Shown here: positions 1 through 11,630 of the stretch, one piece after another
Layout: each line of letters opens with the position of its first letter
Position numbering within the stretch: the first letter of the stretch is position 1
Assembly: GCA_009869945.1 (NCBI GenBank)
Contig: WIXG01000752.1
Coordinates: 1-23,089, forward strand
Direction of reading: 5' to 3'
Length of the DNA stretch: 23,089 nucleotides
Source of the DNA: Mesaphorura yosii
Taxonomy: Eukaryota > Arthropoda > Collembola > Poduromorpha > Tullbergiidae
The notes under the pieces: model-generated
The model's database searches: none
What the model was told of the DNA's origin: nothing
The model's input: the letters and a program-made list of their open reading frames with translations, nothing else
Translations under genes and position numbers: made by a program

Positions 1-3000
1 GCAGGCATCTTAATTATAACCAATGCGGCCTCATGCGACTTTGACAGAATGGCCTCATTCAACTTGACTGCGGTGTGCATTCTTCGCACATTTTCTTCAT
101 GCCTGAAATACCAGATTAATGCTGAATGCACATGAATGAAAAGCGTTAAAACCACTTCATCATTTACCCTTTCACTGTGAGTGCATTTCGCCAATATTTT
201 TCTCTTTTCCGGTGATTTTTTGCAAACATTTCAAGGGCAATGAAATCCAAGTCCTGATCACCTACTTCAAGTACAGAAATTACAAGACTATACAGTTTCT
301 GTGGGAAATATGTTTTTGTCGCAAGTGTAATCTGGATCTACTTTCCACTGAACACGAGGGCTCCAAGCTGGGAGCACGCGTCCGAGTCTGTTCCATGATT
401 TCCTGTTGAATTGATGGCTCCGATCTTTCCGGTCGGTCTGCCTCGTCGTGCCCATCATAATTGGGTACATCAACGGCCACAGAATTCACAGCATTGCCGG
501 CCTGTTCCGTCTGATTCGCTTGATGAGTGTGACTCTCCATAATTGCTTGGATCTACACCACAATATGGAATTTAATCGTGGTTTGATCGTAATAGAAGGG
601 ATTTATATTGTCAGTTATGAAATTCTGCGTACTTGGTGCAATTTATCTTGAACATTTCGATCCGACGAGGCCAGCTCCTTCGCAACCGATCGCATTCGCT
701 TTATGGCCACTCGATAATCTCTGGACTGAAAATCCTTAATCAGCTCGTTACGCATTTCCATTCTCATTGTGCGTTCTCGGGTGTAGTCAGAGATGTCAGA
801 ATTCAACTACGTAAAAAACAGACATCGTCCAGAGTAAGTTTACAAGGCTTTAACGTGACGTAATTCATGGTTCATTACGCAATTCACTGCGTACCATTTC
901 AACAATTTCAACCTCCGCGTCAATGCGCAGAACGTACAAAAATAATTCCAGGTCTTTCTTCATCGCGACCGAATTGTCCTCGACTTGAGCAACGGTGAAA
1001 ATACGCATTTTGCAATTCCTCCAAGTGCGATGTTGTTTCAGAAGGAATGGTAACAGCATCAGGAGTCCACCTTCGTGAATAATCCACCTGCATGAATGCC
1101 GATAAATTTCTTGGTAATAAAAAGTCAACAGTACATTGCCTTACTAGATTTGTCGCTGAGCTGTTGGACATCGGTCTCTTACCACACGTCAATTGTTCCA
1201 GATACTTCCTCGCAGGAGTTTGGAAACAAGTGAATTCCTTTCGGAACCAGCAGCGCCATTTTCGCAGCGGAAACTTGATGTACTGTCCTCAAGAAAACTC
1301 CTTCGTCCGACCGATCTCTCCAATTACTCGACCACCCGAGCAGCACCGTGTTTGGTTTCAGCCCACCAAGACCTGACACTTGAATCCTGGCAGTGACCGT
1401 GACCCCAATTAAGGACGTGAAAAAAATGGGCCACGGACAGCTACTACGACTTACAAAGAGGAGATTCCGTTTCGCACGTCGCTGGCCACCAAAATATCAC
1501 AGAACCCTTGCACTTTCTCCTCATGTATAAGTTTCGTGAGTTCCACCTTTGCAAACGCCACATCACCAATCCGGTCCTGAAATTCACCTTCGAGCACGGA
1601 AACAGCCATCGTGAGTCCTTTCCCTGCTTTGAGTTGAGAAACGAAGGAGAACATTTTCTTCTCTTCCGGTAAAAGGTCAGCTGTTGGTTTGACAAAGATG
1701 AGAATCTGTGGTCTCCAATTTTTTGTGGCAACTGGTCCGGCTTCCAGATGCAGAAGCGATATTCGAGCTGCCGATAGAGCCAGGCCGCCAATTCCGTCAC
1801 CCCATTCGTTTTCAGCGCTATATTTCAATGTATTGCAAATGCATTGTCGTATCTTACAGTGCCCCGTTTTGCAAATAACTTTAATTATGTTAATTAGTTT
1901 AATTACCCGATATATTCGATGTACTTGTAGATACAAGTAGCCAGAACCAGTGCGAGAACAGCGTAGTACCATGAAGTCATGAACATTACCGTGACTGAGA
2001 GCACAAGCCCAATAATGGAAACCAGCCAATGATAGTAGCGGAATCTCGGTCGCCAATTTGGCGTCTTTAGGATGGTTTGGACAGCACACGCCAAATTTAC
2101 AAATTGGTGGCACATGAGAAAGAATTTTGATAGGAGTGGCGCCAAATCGTCGACATTTCCAAGCAGAACTCCAGCTTGACAAAATACTGGGCACAATTTG
2201 TGTATGATTAGTCAACCTTTCCAGTTCCACCATTCGACTGCACTTACCAAGTGTCAGCAATAAAGCTCGAGTCGGCTCTCCAGACTGCGAGCAAACGGAA
2301 AAAGGATGAAGGAACGGAATTATGTTGTCTTTTGCAATGGCTTGCAGAAGTTTTGGCGCAGCTGCCAAGCATTGCAAGCCAGCGCCAATTGATGACAGTA
2401 GGGCTCCGACCAGAACGACCCATTCGTTTGGCCAAGCCAATTTTGCGACGACTAATCCACCACCGATTGATTGACCAAACCTTGAATAAAGTTATATTGA
2501 ACTTCCGTGAGCTGCGTGAAATGTTTCGCAGAAAGCTTACTTGTCCCGTAAAAGTAAATTATCGATACTTCCAGTCAGCAGAAAAACAAATACGACGTAA
2601 ATGATTGTAGCTGTGAGAACTGCTCCGATTGTGCCAATCGGAATGGATTTTTGAGGATCCCTCAGTTCTCCAGAGTGGTTACAACCAGCAAGAACGCCTA
2701 CACAACAAAAACAAAGCAGTGCTTGAGAAAAACGAACTATTCCTCATTATGAGCAGCTTATGACCAAATTAGTAAAGTAGTTAAAATCACGAAGATTCTA
2801 ATAATGATAAAGTGAAATTTTTGAAGCGTTGGATAAACTTTAAAGATAATTTCAAGACCGAAGCAAGATGCGCTATTTCGACGATCACCCTCGCTTCTGC
2901 AACGCAATTAATGCTCATTCATTCTCTCCTTACACCATCCAGCCAATCAAGTTCACAGTCTATTGTCAACGTGCAACGTTCAGATTCTAATTGCCAAACT

Positions 3001-6000
3001 TTTTGATATCAAAGTAGCAAAGATTGAACTTTCTCAAAGAATAGGATGTAGGAAAGCTAGAAACATCTCACGTGTACTTTGGGAAAGATAAATCAAAAAT
3101 ATTATTGAAGCTACAAGTTACCTGTCACGGACGGGAAGAAGATTCCCACCAGAATGGTGAACGAAGTCGTAATGTCGATACTAACTTGATTGTACAGCAC
3201 TTCTTCGGTTGTTCCATTGTTTGTAATGTAAGTTGTTGGAAAAATATCATCATCTGCGAATGTTGTTGAAATTAATTGACCCTAGAAATAGGAGGGAAAG
3301 AAAATACACTCAGAGACATGAAACCAAACCAATTTATTGGATGTTTGAAAATCGCATCAAAGGCACGTATTTCTAACTCGTAATGAGAGCCAAATAAGTT
3401 GATCCTCATTAGCATGAGGGCCAGGCTTGAACAACATAATACAGTGGTTGGCGAACGGGAGAAAGTCGTCCGATCACGAACTCCTTCGTTTATTATTTCG
3501 TGTTTCGCTAAAAGCACAAGTGGGCAGTGAAACATGAGTGCAGTGAAAGGCATCAACCCACTTATACGCGATTACGGCTCATGTGCATGCGTCCAACATT
3601 GTATGCCAAAAACAAGAATTGTGGCATTCAGGAAGTTTGAACCTTTATGGGTTCATGACATTCCAAGTTGAATCCAATAGAACAATGAACAACTTAACAC
3701 CGACTCGAGTATTGTATTTGTTAAAGTTCAAATCGAATTCAAGTACTTTATTTGAGAGGCAGGGAGATGTAAATTCAATTCAGTTTCCTTCCACAGATTG
3801 GTTTTGTTGTGGCAGCTTCGAGTGACTGAAAGTACTTTTGCTTTCAGAGTTTGATTTTGGCCGATACTGCGCAGAATTCATTAATTATTATGTCTATTCA
3901 ATATAATGCGTGTGCAGAGTGTGCAGGTGCGAAATAGGCAAAACTTGTACAAAAATCTTGCAAATAATCTCTGTCCATGTGCATAACTTTCAAAGTCTTA
4001 CGCAATTAGTGACAATTATTACTCCTCTGCTGCTCTTATTAATGAAACTGCGTTGCTTGCTGTTCATATTGTATGCTCTTTGCGCGTCTTCTGTGATTTC
4101 GGTTGGCTTCAGCGCAACAAATAACGAGTCGTCAGCACACAAGCGCGTTGTTCATTTGTGGCTCACTCAAGCGTCTTAAATAATTCAATATTAAATTTCT
4201 GATTTGGAAAGAGGCGATGAGGGCTTCTGATTTGACATACTCAAAGGACAAGAATTTGAGATTTAGGAATTTGATTTCTATTAATTTACCTTTGACATGA
4301 AAGACGGCTCCAAATTGTCGTAGAATGCCCCTGACGCGAGCCCACGGATACCTGAAATGACCCTGACGTCATGCTTTTCAAAGTACGAGTCGCAAATCCC
4401 GTTTGTGTTTGTGGGCGAGTGCTCAAATGTTTCATTTGCACCTGAGCTATGAGTTGAGTCAAAAATCCACGCATCAGAAGCGGCGGTTGTAATTGGGGCT
4501 TCAGGTCGACAATAAATTTTCCATAATGTGGAGCCAGGAACTTTCGTACAGTTGTCAACTTCGGCCAGAAGTCGATTTCCAAGAACACAGAGCCTATGGC
4601 ATGAAGAAAACAACAGAAATTCTCATTAAATTAATACGCAGGCTGAATTTAGAGTCTATCGAACCGTGCATAGTGCGTATTGAATAAGAATTATCTGGGT
4701 TTCTACTTCGATTTTGGTCACCAAAGCTGTGTAGATTACTGAATATATATGATTGAGAAGAGCATATTGGAGACAAACACACACAATTTTCGAAAAAATG
4801 TTTGTGCTTTGCGCATTTACTTACTGTAATTGATCATTTCCATACATGTTGACGAATACTCCAACGAAAACTGAGAATATCGAGATCAGCACGCCCAGCA
4901 AAACAATTCCAGCAATTTTATTCACAAACTTAATCCCGAAAAAGACAAGTGTTCCAATCATGTAGAGCAGTATCGACCCGTAAACTCGGTAGTTGTTGTA
5001 CATGATACTTTGGTTCTTCGTATCGGCAAAGAGTGTGATACCAGGAGCAATGTACGTCTAATGCCAAGGACAAAGGGAAAGGTAAAGCGTACGTCTAAGT
5101 GAGTGAGAGTTCTTGAAATTCTAAGAATTCTTATTGACGCTCACAATGAGAATTTCAATGGCTCCAACAATGAACATCGATGCGACGAGCGTGTTGCCGA
5201 TGTAGAAAAGTATGCCCACCGCTCCGCCAAATTCAGAGCCCAAAGATCTTGAGATCATAAAGTACGATCCACCTGACGGAACAATGCCGTTCGTGGCAAT
5301 GGCGGACATCGAGACGGCAGTCACCATCAACTGAAAGGGTTGCCAATTACATGTGCCATTATTAGAGCGTTGAGTAATTCGATAATAAAAAGAACAATTG
5401 GAGTCTCATGATTCGAAGTTCTTCTCGTTAAATGTAAACACCTTTTGTTTCGTGAAAACACGTTTTGAATGCGCACATCGCAGTCGACAGAGACTCAATA
5501 AGCTCACTTTCATTTCGTGTTAATTAATTAATTTGTCAATGCCATTGCGTACATGTACGGAAGGATTAGGAATGGAAAATTACCAACGTGGAGGCTGCAA
5601 AAATAAAGGTTTCAGCGGATTCTATCAAGAATAGGAACAGAAATCGAGGCGCAGTTTCCTGCGTCAAATGCGGACAAATAGAAACTGATCTGATTTTTTA
5701 AAATAAACCTGATTTCAAGAGAAATCCAGAAGAACCTACATAAAAAATCAACTCAGGGAAAAACTAATCTTTATTCGGAAGGTTTCGTCGCAAAAGTTTT
5801 GACGCAACTTTCCTCAAAAATGATTGGGTTTCAAGCATATTTGTCACGTATCAAGTTTCCCGATGCTTTCGGTCTCCGATCCTATTAGGTTTTCGATTAA
5901 TATGAACTACTAAATAGCGATAGCCCCGAAATAACTATCACAGGACGCGTTATAATAAGCGTCAGGTTTTTGAATGCAGGTATTTAAAAGTTCTACGTGT

Positions 6001-7010
6001 GCTAAATCGATACTTCTTCACATGACATGATGTCAAAGTTAATGATTCTTGTGAATTCACAAATGATGCGCTAAACTACAGATGGATTCAAAAACAAGTA
6101 TCTATTTATATCTTGAATCTTCTTTCTTTCAGCTGGACTCAGGGACTCTACCTACGAAAATAATGAGAAGATTTGCTGCTGTTCCATGCTGACGTAACAG
6201 ATTGGCTGTATTTTTATACACATTTTTGTTCAGGATAACAAAGCAAAAGCTCACATTTTTTCAAGGGTAATGTCAATAACTCTCTTTTGTGCTTCGTACT
6301 GATGCTATTGAATCATGGAGAGTGTAATGACTGGAAGCCATCAATGTAATTACGAAGAGGACAAGGAACAGGAACGAAGAAACATAAAGCAAAATCCTGA
6401 CTTACAACCGCACAGCACAAAAAGACAACCAGGAATCCGTAGAAAGTTCCTGCAGTTCCGACGATCCAGCTGAGTCGAATAAAGAACATGACGCCCAATA
6501 TATTTTGCAGACAGGGCAAGTAGACTCCATCCAGCGTTCCCATTCTACGACATGTGGATGCTAAACTCTCCGCGTCGTCTTTGTGAGAACTGCCCGTACT
6601 TTTGGTTCGCGTGCCGACCCGGATTGTTTTTGCGACAAGGGAATGAATTATGTTGGGAAGAAGAACGCTGCCACTTTGTTCCTGTACATGGCCAATTGAG
6701 TCATGATATGATGTGACCATCGATTTGACCCATTCAGTCATTCGAAACTTGAGAGTTGTCGCGTACGCTTACCGAGTACAAATACAGATTCTTTCGATAG
6801 CTCGGAATTTCTGCTTCATTCTCTTCTCCACCAAAACCATTGTTCTGTTGTTCTTGCGCTATGCAACCGAAGTTAAGTTGTAATCTCAATCGTGCCTGCT
6901 ACCGCGTTACCGCTTCTGTCACTCATCATTACAATGACAAAGAACTTACAATCTGCTGATGTCGTTTTATCCACGTGAGCGGACTCGTTATCGACGATTT
7001 TCGCTGCCAT
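1..7010 (-). CDS. kcc: Potassium-chloride cotransporter (KCC, SLC12A4-7 family), 3' end cut by window
   Basis: Electroneutral K+/Cl- symporter of the plasma membrane. Coding exons (minus): 7010-6950, 6858-6773, 6681-6406, 5330-5145, 5057-4825, 4593-4290, 3281-3122, 2697-2541, 2480-2248, 2186-1907, 1817-1455, 1386-1183, 1087-895, 806-633, 552-284, 102-<1. All junctions keep phase; 1,093 codons are present, against about 1,085-1,150 in the family. Recognised parts: TM1 ([13 protein letters not shown]), TM2-3 ([21 protein letters not shown]), extracellular loop with cysteines (CVLGNR to [13 protein letters not shown]), TM6 ([19 protein letters not shown]), TM7-8 ([28 protein letters not shown]), TM10 ([19 protein letters not shown]), cytosolic domain ([19 protein letters not shown]) and the C-terminal phospho-site [13 protein letters not shown]. 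The ATG at 7010 is chosen because exons 1-2 join in phase and give KCC-like RKNLYLYS; the ATG at 6741 lies in intron 2. Odd: the K+-site tyrosine of TM3 is Phe and the TM10 tyrosine is His. Confidence 0.95.
3282..4289 (-). other. KCC intron 6, about 1.0 kb
   Basis: One of two long introns in this gene; most others are 60-231 bp. I see no extra KCC exon in it. It contains the plus-strand signal-peptide ORF listed separately at 4042-4179. The rest is AT-rich sequence without recognisable elements. Confidence 0.8.
4042..4179 (+). CDS. Candidate 45-residue secreted peptide nested in KCC intron 6, opposite strand
   Basis: An ATG at 4042 opens a 45-residue reading frame ending in TAA at 4177-4179. 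It starts [17 protein letters not shown], a textbook-looking signal peptide (basic n-region, hydrophobic core, small residues near position 15-20). The predicted mature part is about 25 residues with a Lys-Arg pair in SSAHKR, a possible prohormone-convertase site. ATTAAA follows 11 bases after the stop (4190-4195). The upstream reading frame is open back to 3910, but starting at 4042 gives the signal peptide. I recognise no family and see no clear TATA box. It could be a chance ORF or one exon of a longer gene. Confidence 0.35.
   Translation: MKLRCLLFILYALCASSVISVGFSATNNESSAHKRVVHLWLTQAS
5331..6405 (-). other. KCC intron 3, about 1.1 kb
   Basis: The longest intron of the gene, between the TM1 exon and the TM2-3 exon. 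The flanking exons join in phase 0 and the protein alignment across the junction has no gap, so no missing exon is implied. I see nothing recognisable inside it. Confidence 0.85.
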
Positions 7011-7152
7011 TTTGGCTGGAGCGTAGATTCCTCCGACGTAGGAGCCCGATGAGCTCTATGAGCTCAGACTGCGAACAGTTAGGAATGAAATTGCATCTCC
7101 CTCATTCCATTCCACTAAAACGCTTTCACGTCTCTTCCATCGCCTGTGCCTA

Positions 7153-7160
7153 CTTTTATA
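7153..7160 (-). promoter_or_regulatory. TATA box of the KCC gene
   Basis: TATAAAAG reads on the minus strand 143-150 bases upstream of the KCC start codon. Initiation would fall near 7130, giving a 5' UTR of about 120 bases. That leader carries two very short upstream ORFs (ATG at 7110 and at 7106) and a 7-bp inverted repeat, 7050-7056 with 7060-7066. The motif is seen; its use is inferred. Confidence 0.55.
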
Positions 7161-9165
7161 CCACACATCCGATTCGGATAACTCAATTTCTCATGAATCT
7201 CAATATGATTTAGAATTTAAGTTATGGTTATATTTCTTGATTCACAGAAATCAATTCTTTGTACAATCGAACTGGAAAACTCATTCGCTAAACCGGAAAT
7301 CAGCTGGTTACTCGAAGCCGGATTCTGTATTAATTGAAGGAAACAAAATTCCAGATACACTGAAAAGCGGAAACTTTGCGTCTGAACTAAGAAACAGTCT
7401 TTTGCCGTTCTCTGTTGAGTTTACATGACCGGAACGCTCCTTTGGTTACAGGTGGTTTTAAACGAACTGAAATCTAGAACCAGAACCAGACTACGTAAGT
7501 TGAGTCGAGGTACTATTCGAGTTCTAACTGAATCTGCAATGGAGGATGGTTTAAGACTTATGGATTTATCGTCCGGGCTTATATAGGCACTGTGTTCGCT
7601 GGAGAGTCAACCTGGCGTTGCCAGCTAGCGAATGAGGAAACCCGTCAAATGAGATTTACATCATAAGATGATGAAATACAAATTGAACTCGTAAGGTTTT
7701 CCAATAATTTTTGTTGCACATTAGGTAGGCTTAACTTTGACTTTAAAAGCACTTTAACGTGGACTTTGTCAACAATTCAGCGCATGGATCATTGAGCTGA
7801 AATTACGAAAGTTGCTACTTCAATGCCTGGCCCAACTTTGCGATTTTATGGGCAACTTGAGACAGCGTTATACCTGCAGAGGTTAATTAGTTTGCAATTT
7901 GGAAACCTTCGCAATAACCAAACTCTCCTAATACTTTCCTCTATTGTTACCGTATGTTGGGATCGGAATCGGCATGTTTTCTTGCAACCAATAGCCGTTT
8001 TGTGCGTAATTAAAATTTCAAAATCCAAATTGGCAATTTACTCAGGCCAGTCTTTGCCTTTTTAATTGGTTTAAAGTTGAGTGGGTAAGCAACTTGAATA
8101 ATATTAATTTGCCAGTTCACCGCAGCGAATTGAATTTTCTATAATTTCTTGTTCTGTTAGGTTGAGGTAGAACGTAATTGACCTCCATAGTTCTACTTAC
8201 TCTGAACAATAATAGAATTTTGTTTTATATGAAAGTACTGATGGAGCAAGGAGCCTACGATGGATTTATGGACATGTGGAGATATTGCTTTACATGCGCC
8301 CATGCGCACGTGGATTGTCTGATTCACATGGGCGGAATTAATTAACTCTAGCGATCCTCAATATCTTCTAACTATTACTTGGCCGATCTAAGTTTACAAT
8401 GAGTCACGTGAATCACGCCAGCAACACTAATGCGAGCAGGGCGAAGAGCGCTTATGTGACGAGGGCTCATACTGTTTCTCAATCCAACGCGTAAAGCCCA
8501 TGTCCAATCCAATTCCAAGACACTGACAGCACATGATTGCATTGATTTTAGAACCGTGGCCCAGACATAAGCCAAGTTAGTACGGAAACAAAGAGGCTTG
8601 TTCGTTTAAGTTTTAACACTTTCAGCTCGTGCAGTCATGGCCGAATGCCGAAGTCTAATTCCATTTATTGCACTTACGAAATGAAACCACCAGAAGCAGT
8701 TTCTGGAATATCGGTGCTAGAAAGTTTTTGTGATAGGAGGTCAAGTAAACAACCACTAGAAAGTGGTGAATTATAATGAAATATGTGCTTCCTAAGTCAA
8801 AATGCCAGGTAGGAAATCAATCCCAAAGCTATCTCCGGTTACATTTGCGTTTATATGACTGTTATCCTCACGCGAGTTTTTCGATGACGTCCACACATAC
8901 TTTTTCCCAAAAATATTCCTGCGAAAATGAATGAAATCAGCATCCTGTATCGAAGAGATACCACACCGCACAGCTACCGAAGCGAAAGCGATAAGCCTGG
9001 CGGAAGCCTTGATGTGGTCAGTTGCGCTGCGCTGGAATAACTCGAGCCGATGACGAACAAGAACTTAAGTTTTCGTTTATGCAAATTTACGCGACACAAA
9101 ATAAACTCATCTTCTTTTGGACTTTTTGCTGTCGTGTTCGCTTGTCACAGTTGTCCACCCGAAAA
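7161..9165. other. Intergenic region between divergent KCC and MMP genes
   Basis: About 2 kb upstream of both KCC (minus) and the first MMP (plus). Open frames here are short, start mostly without ATG and show no signal peptide, domain or splice partner that I can support. It presumably holds regulatory sequence for both genes. I cannot name a specific element apart from the two TATA boxes at its ends. Confidence 0.6.
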
Positions 9166-9173
9166 TATAAATA
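9166..9173 (+). promoter_or_regulatory. TATA box of the first MMP gene
   Basis: TATAAATA lies 178 bases upstream of the ATG at 9344, predicting initiation near 9195 and a leader of about 150 bases. The same octamer precedes the second MMP. Confidence 0.5.
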
Positions 9174-9343
9174 AAACATGACCACAAGGGTTTAAACCTG
9201 CACCTTTGATTGACCGGGGGCTTCGGTCTGTTCCTTCAGTCAAGAGCAGACATCTGTGTCTGACAGTCTCGGGCATTTCAAGTGTGCACCACATAAATTC
9301 GGCCCAGCACTTTTGGAAACATTTAGTCACACGTTTTGGCAGT

Positions 9344-11608
9344 ATGGCAGCCTTCTCCAGGTTATTGAGCATCTTACGCATTGTGTTCATGCTCTTGTTG
9401 AGCTCATTGATAGCAGACTCTCAAGCATCAATTCACAAGCACTACGACTACTTCCAACGGAGTAATAAGTACGTGGAAGGTATCCAGGATGTGATGGTAA
9501 GTCATTCAGGCACACGCCAGACTGATTAGATTACGCTAACGCAAAACGCAACGCATGTGTTTGTATTTCAGGAATATTTCACAGAATTCGGTTATATTGA
9601 TCCAATCGCTGTCAAGAATACCACCGAAACAATGAGCATGGAAGACATGCGAGGCGTAATTATGGATTTTCAGCAAGTCTGTAGTTTAAACCAGACAGGA
9701 CGGCTTGACGAGCCAACCATGAAACTAATCAACATGCCACGTTGCGGTAACAAGGACGTGGTTGTACATCATCACCGCCACGGACAGCCAGGCTCCGGTA
9801 CAAACAGACCCGAGCGCTACGTACTGTTTGGCACGAAATGGAAAACCACGACGCTCACGTACAAAATAACGCAGTACTCCAGACAGGCCATTTCTCGTGC
9901 ATTGATTGACGCTCAATTTCGACGAGCATTCCAAATCTGGGAGAATGAAATCAATCTCTTCTTCATCGAGAGCACTTCCGATAAAGTGGATATCGAGATT
10001 AAGTTCTCGACACAAGCGCACGGCGACAACTTCCCGTTCGAAGGCACTTACACGTTGGCGCACGCATTTTATCCCGGGACTGGACTTGGCGGAGATGTGC
10101 ACATAAACGATGAAGTGGAATGGGTCTCTGAACCGTCTGCATTGCTCTACACAGCAGTACACGAAATTGGTCATTCGCTTGGACTGCGACATTCCACGAT
10201 ACAGGGTTCAGTCATGTTTGCTCATTACATGTTCTCAGGGTCAAAGGTCACGCTGCATTCGGACGACATCGCCGGAGCTCAGGTACGCCTAGTCATCGTA
10301 CGGGCAAACTGAATCGACTAATCACACCCTATTTGCACAAATTCTTAAGGAACTTTACGGCTCGAAACCACCACGCAGAGAGTCCTCCAGCACGACCACG
10401 AAAATGCCAGTCCAATTTAATCCTCCGCCTTGGCCTACACCTCCGACGAGGACGGCGGCAACCACAATTCCAACAACTGAGAGACCGTTTCGGTGGAGAA
10501 CATTTAATCCGGACTGGCCACGCAGAACTCCGACTCCTACTGCCGAAACTGCGACGCCACGACCGCAACCGCCTACGTCGGCTCCGACTTCCCGACCACG
10601 AACCCACGCCACTGTCGCTACAAGAACAACCACCCGGCGTGGTACAAATGTAAATGTGAATGTATTTCAGCCAGTAAATGAGGCAGAAGAGATATTTTGG
10701 GAACGAAGAAACTCTGAACTTTGCCAAAATGGAATTGTTGATGCTGTGGTGGATCTTTACAATGGAACAGTGCTCGTTGTACGAAGTGAGTGGATGTTGA
10801 CCAAAGTATCTAATTTCTAAATGATCATTTGTCATGTGCGAATTATTTTTAGGAGATTTTGTCCTGCCGTTGAACATCGTGAATGGGAAGCTGATTGCCG
10901 GACGAATTCACTCCATTCAAGATGTGTTTAAGGGATTGCTCCCAGCGGACATCGATGCAGCTTTCACGCATGCAGCAAATGGTAAAAGTTATTATTTCAA
11001 GGTGGGTAGTGTTTGATTTGAAAGAGCTTGTGTGCATGAGAGTTATTCTGGTCCATTGAACAGGGAAACGACTACTGGAGAGCAACTGGCACGCGAATTG
11101 ATGCCGGGTACCCAAAACTCATAAGCGAACACTTTCCTGGAGTTCCGGACAAGGTAGATGCCGCGTTTGAATGGTCCAACCATCAAATGTATTTCTTTAA
11201 AGGTGAGAAAAAGGCAAAAACACTATTAAGGAGAAGCCTGCGAGTGATTCCAGGCTCAAGGTTCCGTGAAAACATGTTTCAATTTCAGGTGATGAGTATT
11301 GGCGCTTCAACACTAAAACCAAGCCACAAGTGGCCCCGAATTACCCAAGCAAGATAAGCGAGCACAATTGGGAAGGAATTCCCACACATGACATTGACGC
11401 AGTGTTCAAATTGGTTGGAGATACCAGAGACAAGAATAATGGAGCCTCAGCACCCGGCAATTCTTATTTCTTTAGGAATGGCAGATACTGGAGGTTTGAT
11501 GACAGGGCGGGCAAGGTAGCGACAGATGTGCAGTCGACATACCCTCGTGATGCCCGAATTTGGTTCTTCGGGTGCACGGATTTGAGCATGGAACTTTCCG
11601 CATTATAA
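9344..11608 (+). CDS. Secreted matrix metalloproteinase with hemopexin domain (MMP copy A)
   Basis: Zinc endopeptidase of the extracellular matrix, 635 residues. Exons: 9344-9496, 9572-10282, 10350-10785, 10853-11001, 11064-11202, 11289-11608; introns 62-86 bp, phases consistent. Order: signal peptide (about 1-28), prodomain with cysteine switch PRCGNKD (Cys109), catalytic domain with HEIGHSLGLRH (His248, Glu249, His252, His258) and Met266 in a Met-turn reading SVMFAHY. The structural zinc/calcium segment is AHGDNFPFEG, LAHAF, GGDVHIND. A Pro/Thr/Arg-rich linker (about 295-400) precedes four hemopexin blades closed by Cys413 and Cys625. No membrane anchor follows. No furin RX(K/R)R motif is seen between switch and catalytic domain (only NRPERY), and Cys88 is an extra prodomain cysteine. 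The ATG at 9344 is the first in-frame ATG and gives the signal peptide. ATTAAA follows the stop. Confidence 0.93.
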
Positions 11609-11624
11609 CACCGAAATGGTCATA

Positions 11625-11630
11625 ATTAAA
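11625..11630 (+). terminator. Possible polyadenylation signal (ATTAAA) of MMP copy A
   Basis: ATTAAA, the commonest variant of AATAAA, lies 17 bases after the stop codon. The 3' UTR would be unusually short, so a later unseen site is possible. Confidence 0.4.

Noticed and set aside
633..894. KCC exon 13 read-through into [10 protein letters not shown]
   Set aside because: Splicing at the GTACGC donor after 895 gives [12 protein letters not shown], equal in length to the family's VEM-ESDI-AYT. Later donors add residues.
6682..6741. MTEWVKS start for the KCC protein
   Set aside because: It lies inside an intron: a TACAG acceptor at 6682 joins in phase to the upstream exon encoding RKNLYLYS, which matches the KCC N terminus, and an earlier exon supplies the ATG at 7010.
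9206..9343. In-frame N-terminal extension of MMP copy A
   Set aside because: The open frame upstream contains no ATG, and including it would bury the signal peptide.
9725..10192. 155-codon minus-strand ORF
   Set aside because: Antisense shadow of the MMP copy A catalytic exon with no features of its own.
10329..10877. 182-codon minus-strand ORF rich in Arg/Ser
   Set aside because: It mirrors the Pro/Thr-rich linker exon of MMP copy A; low stop density on the opposite strand follows from codon bias there.
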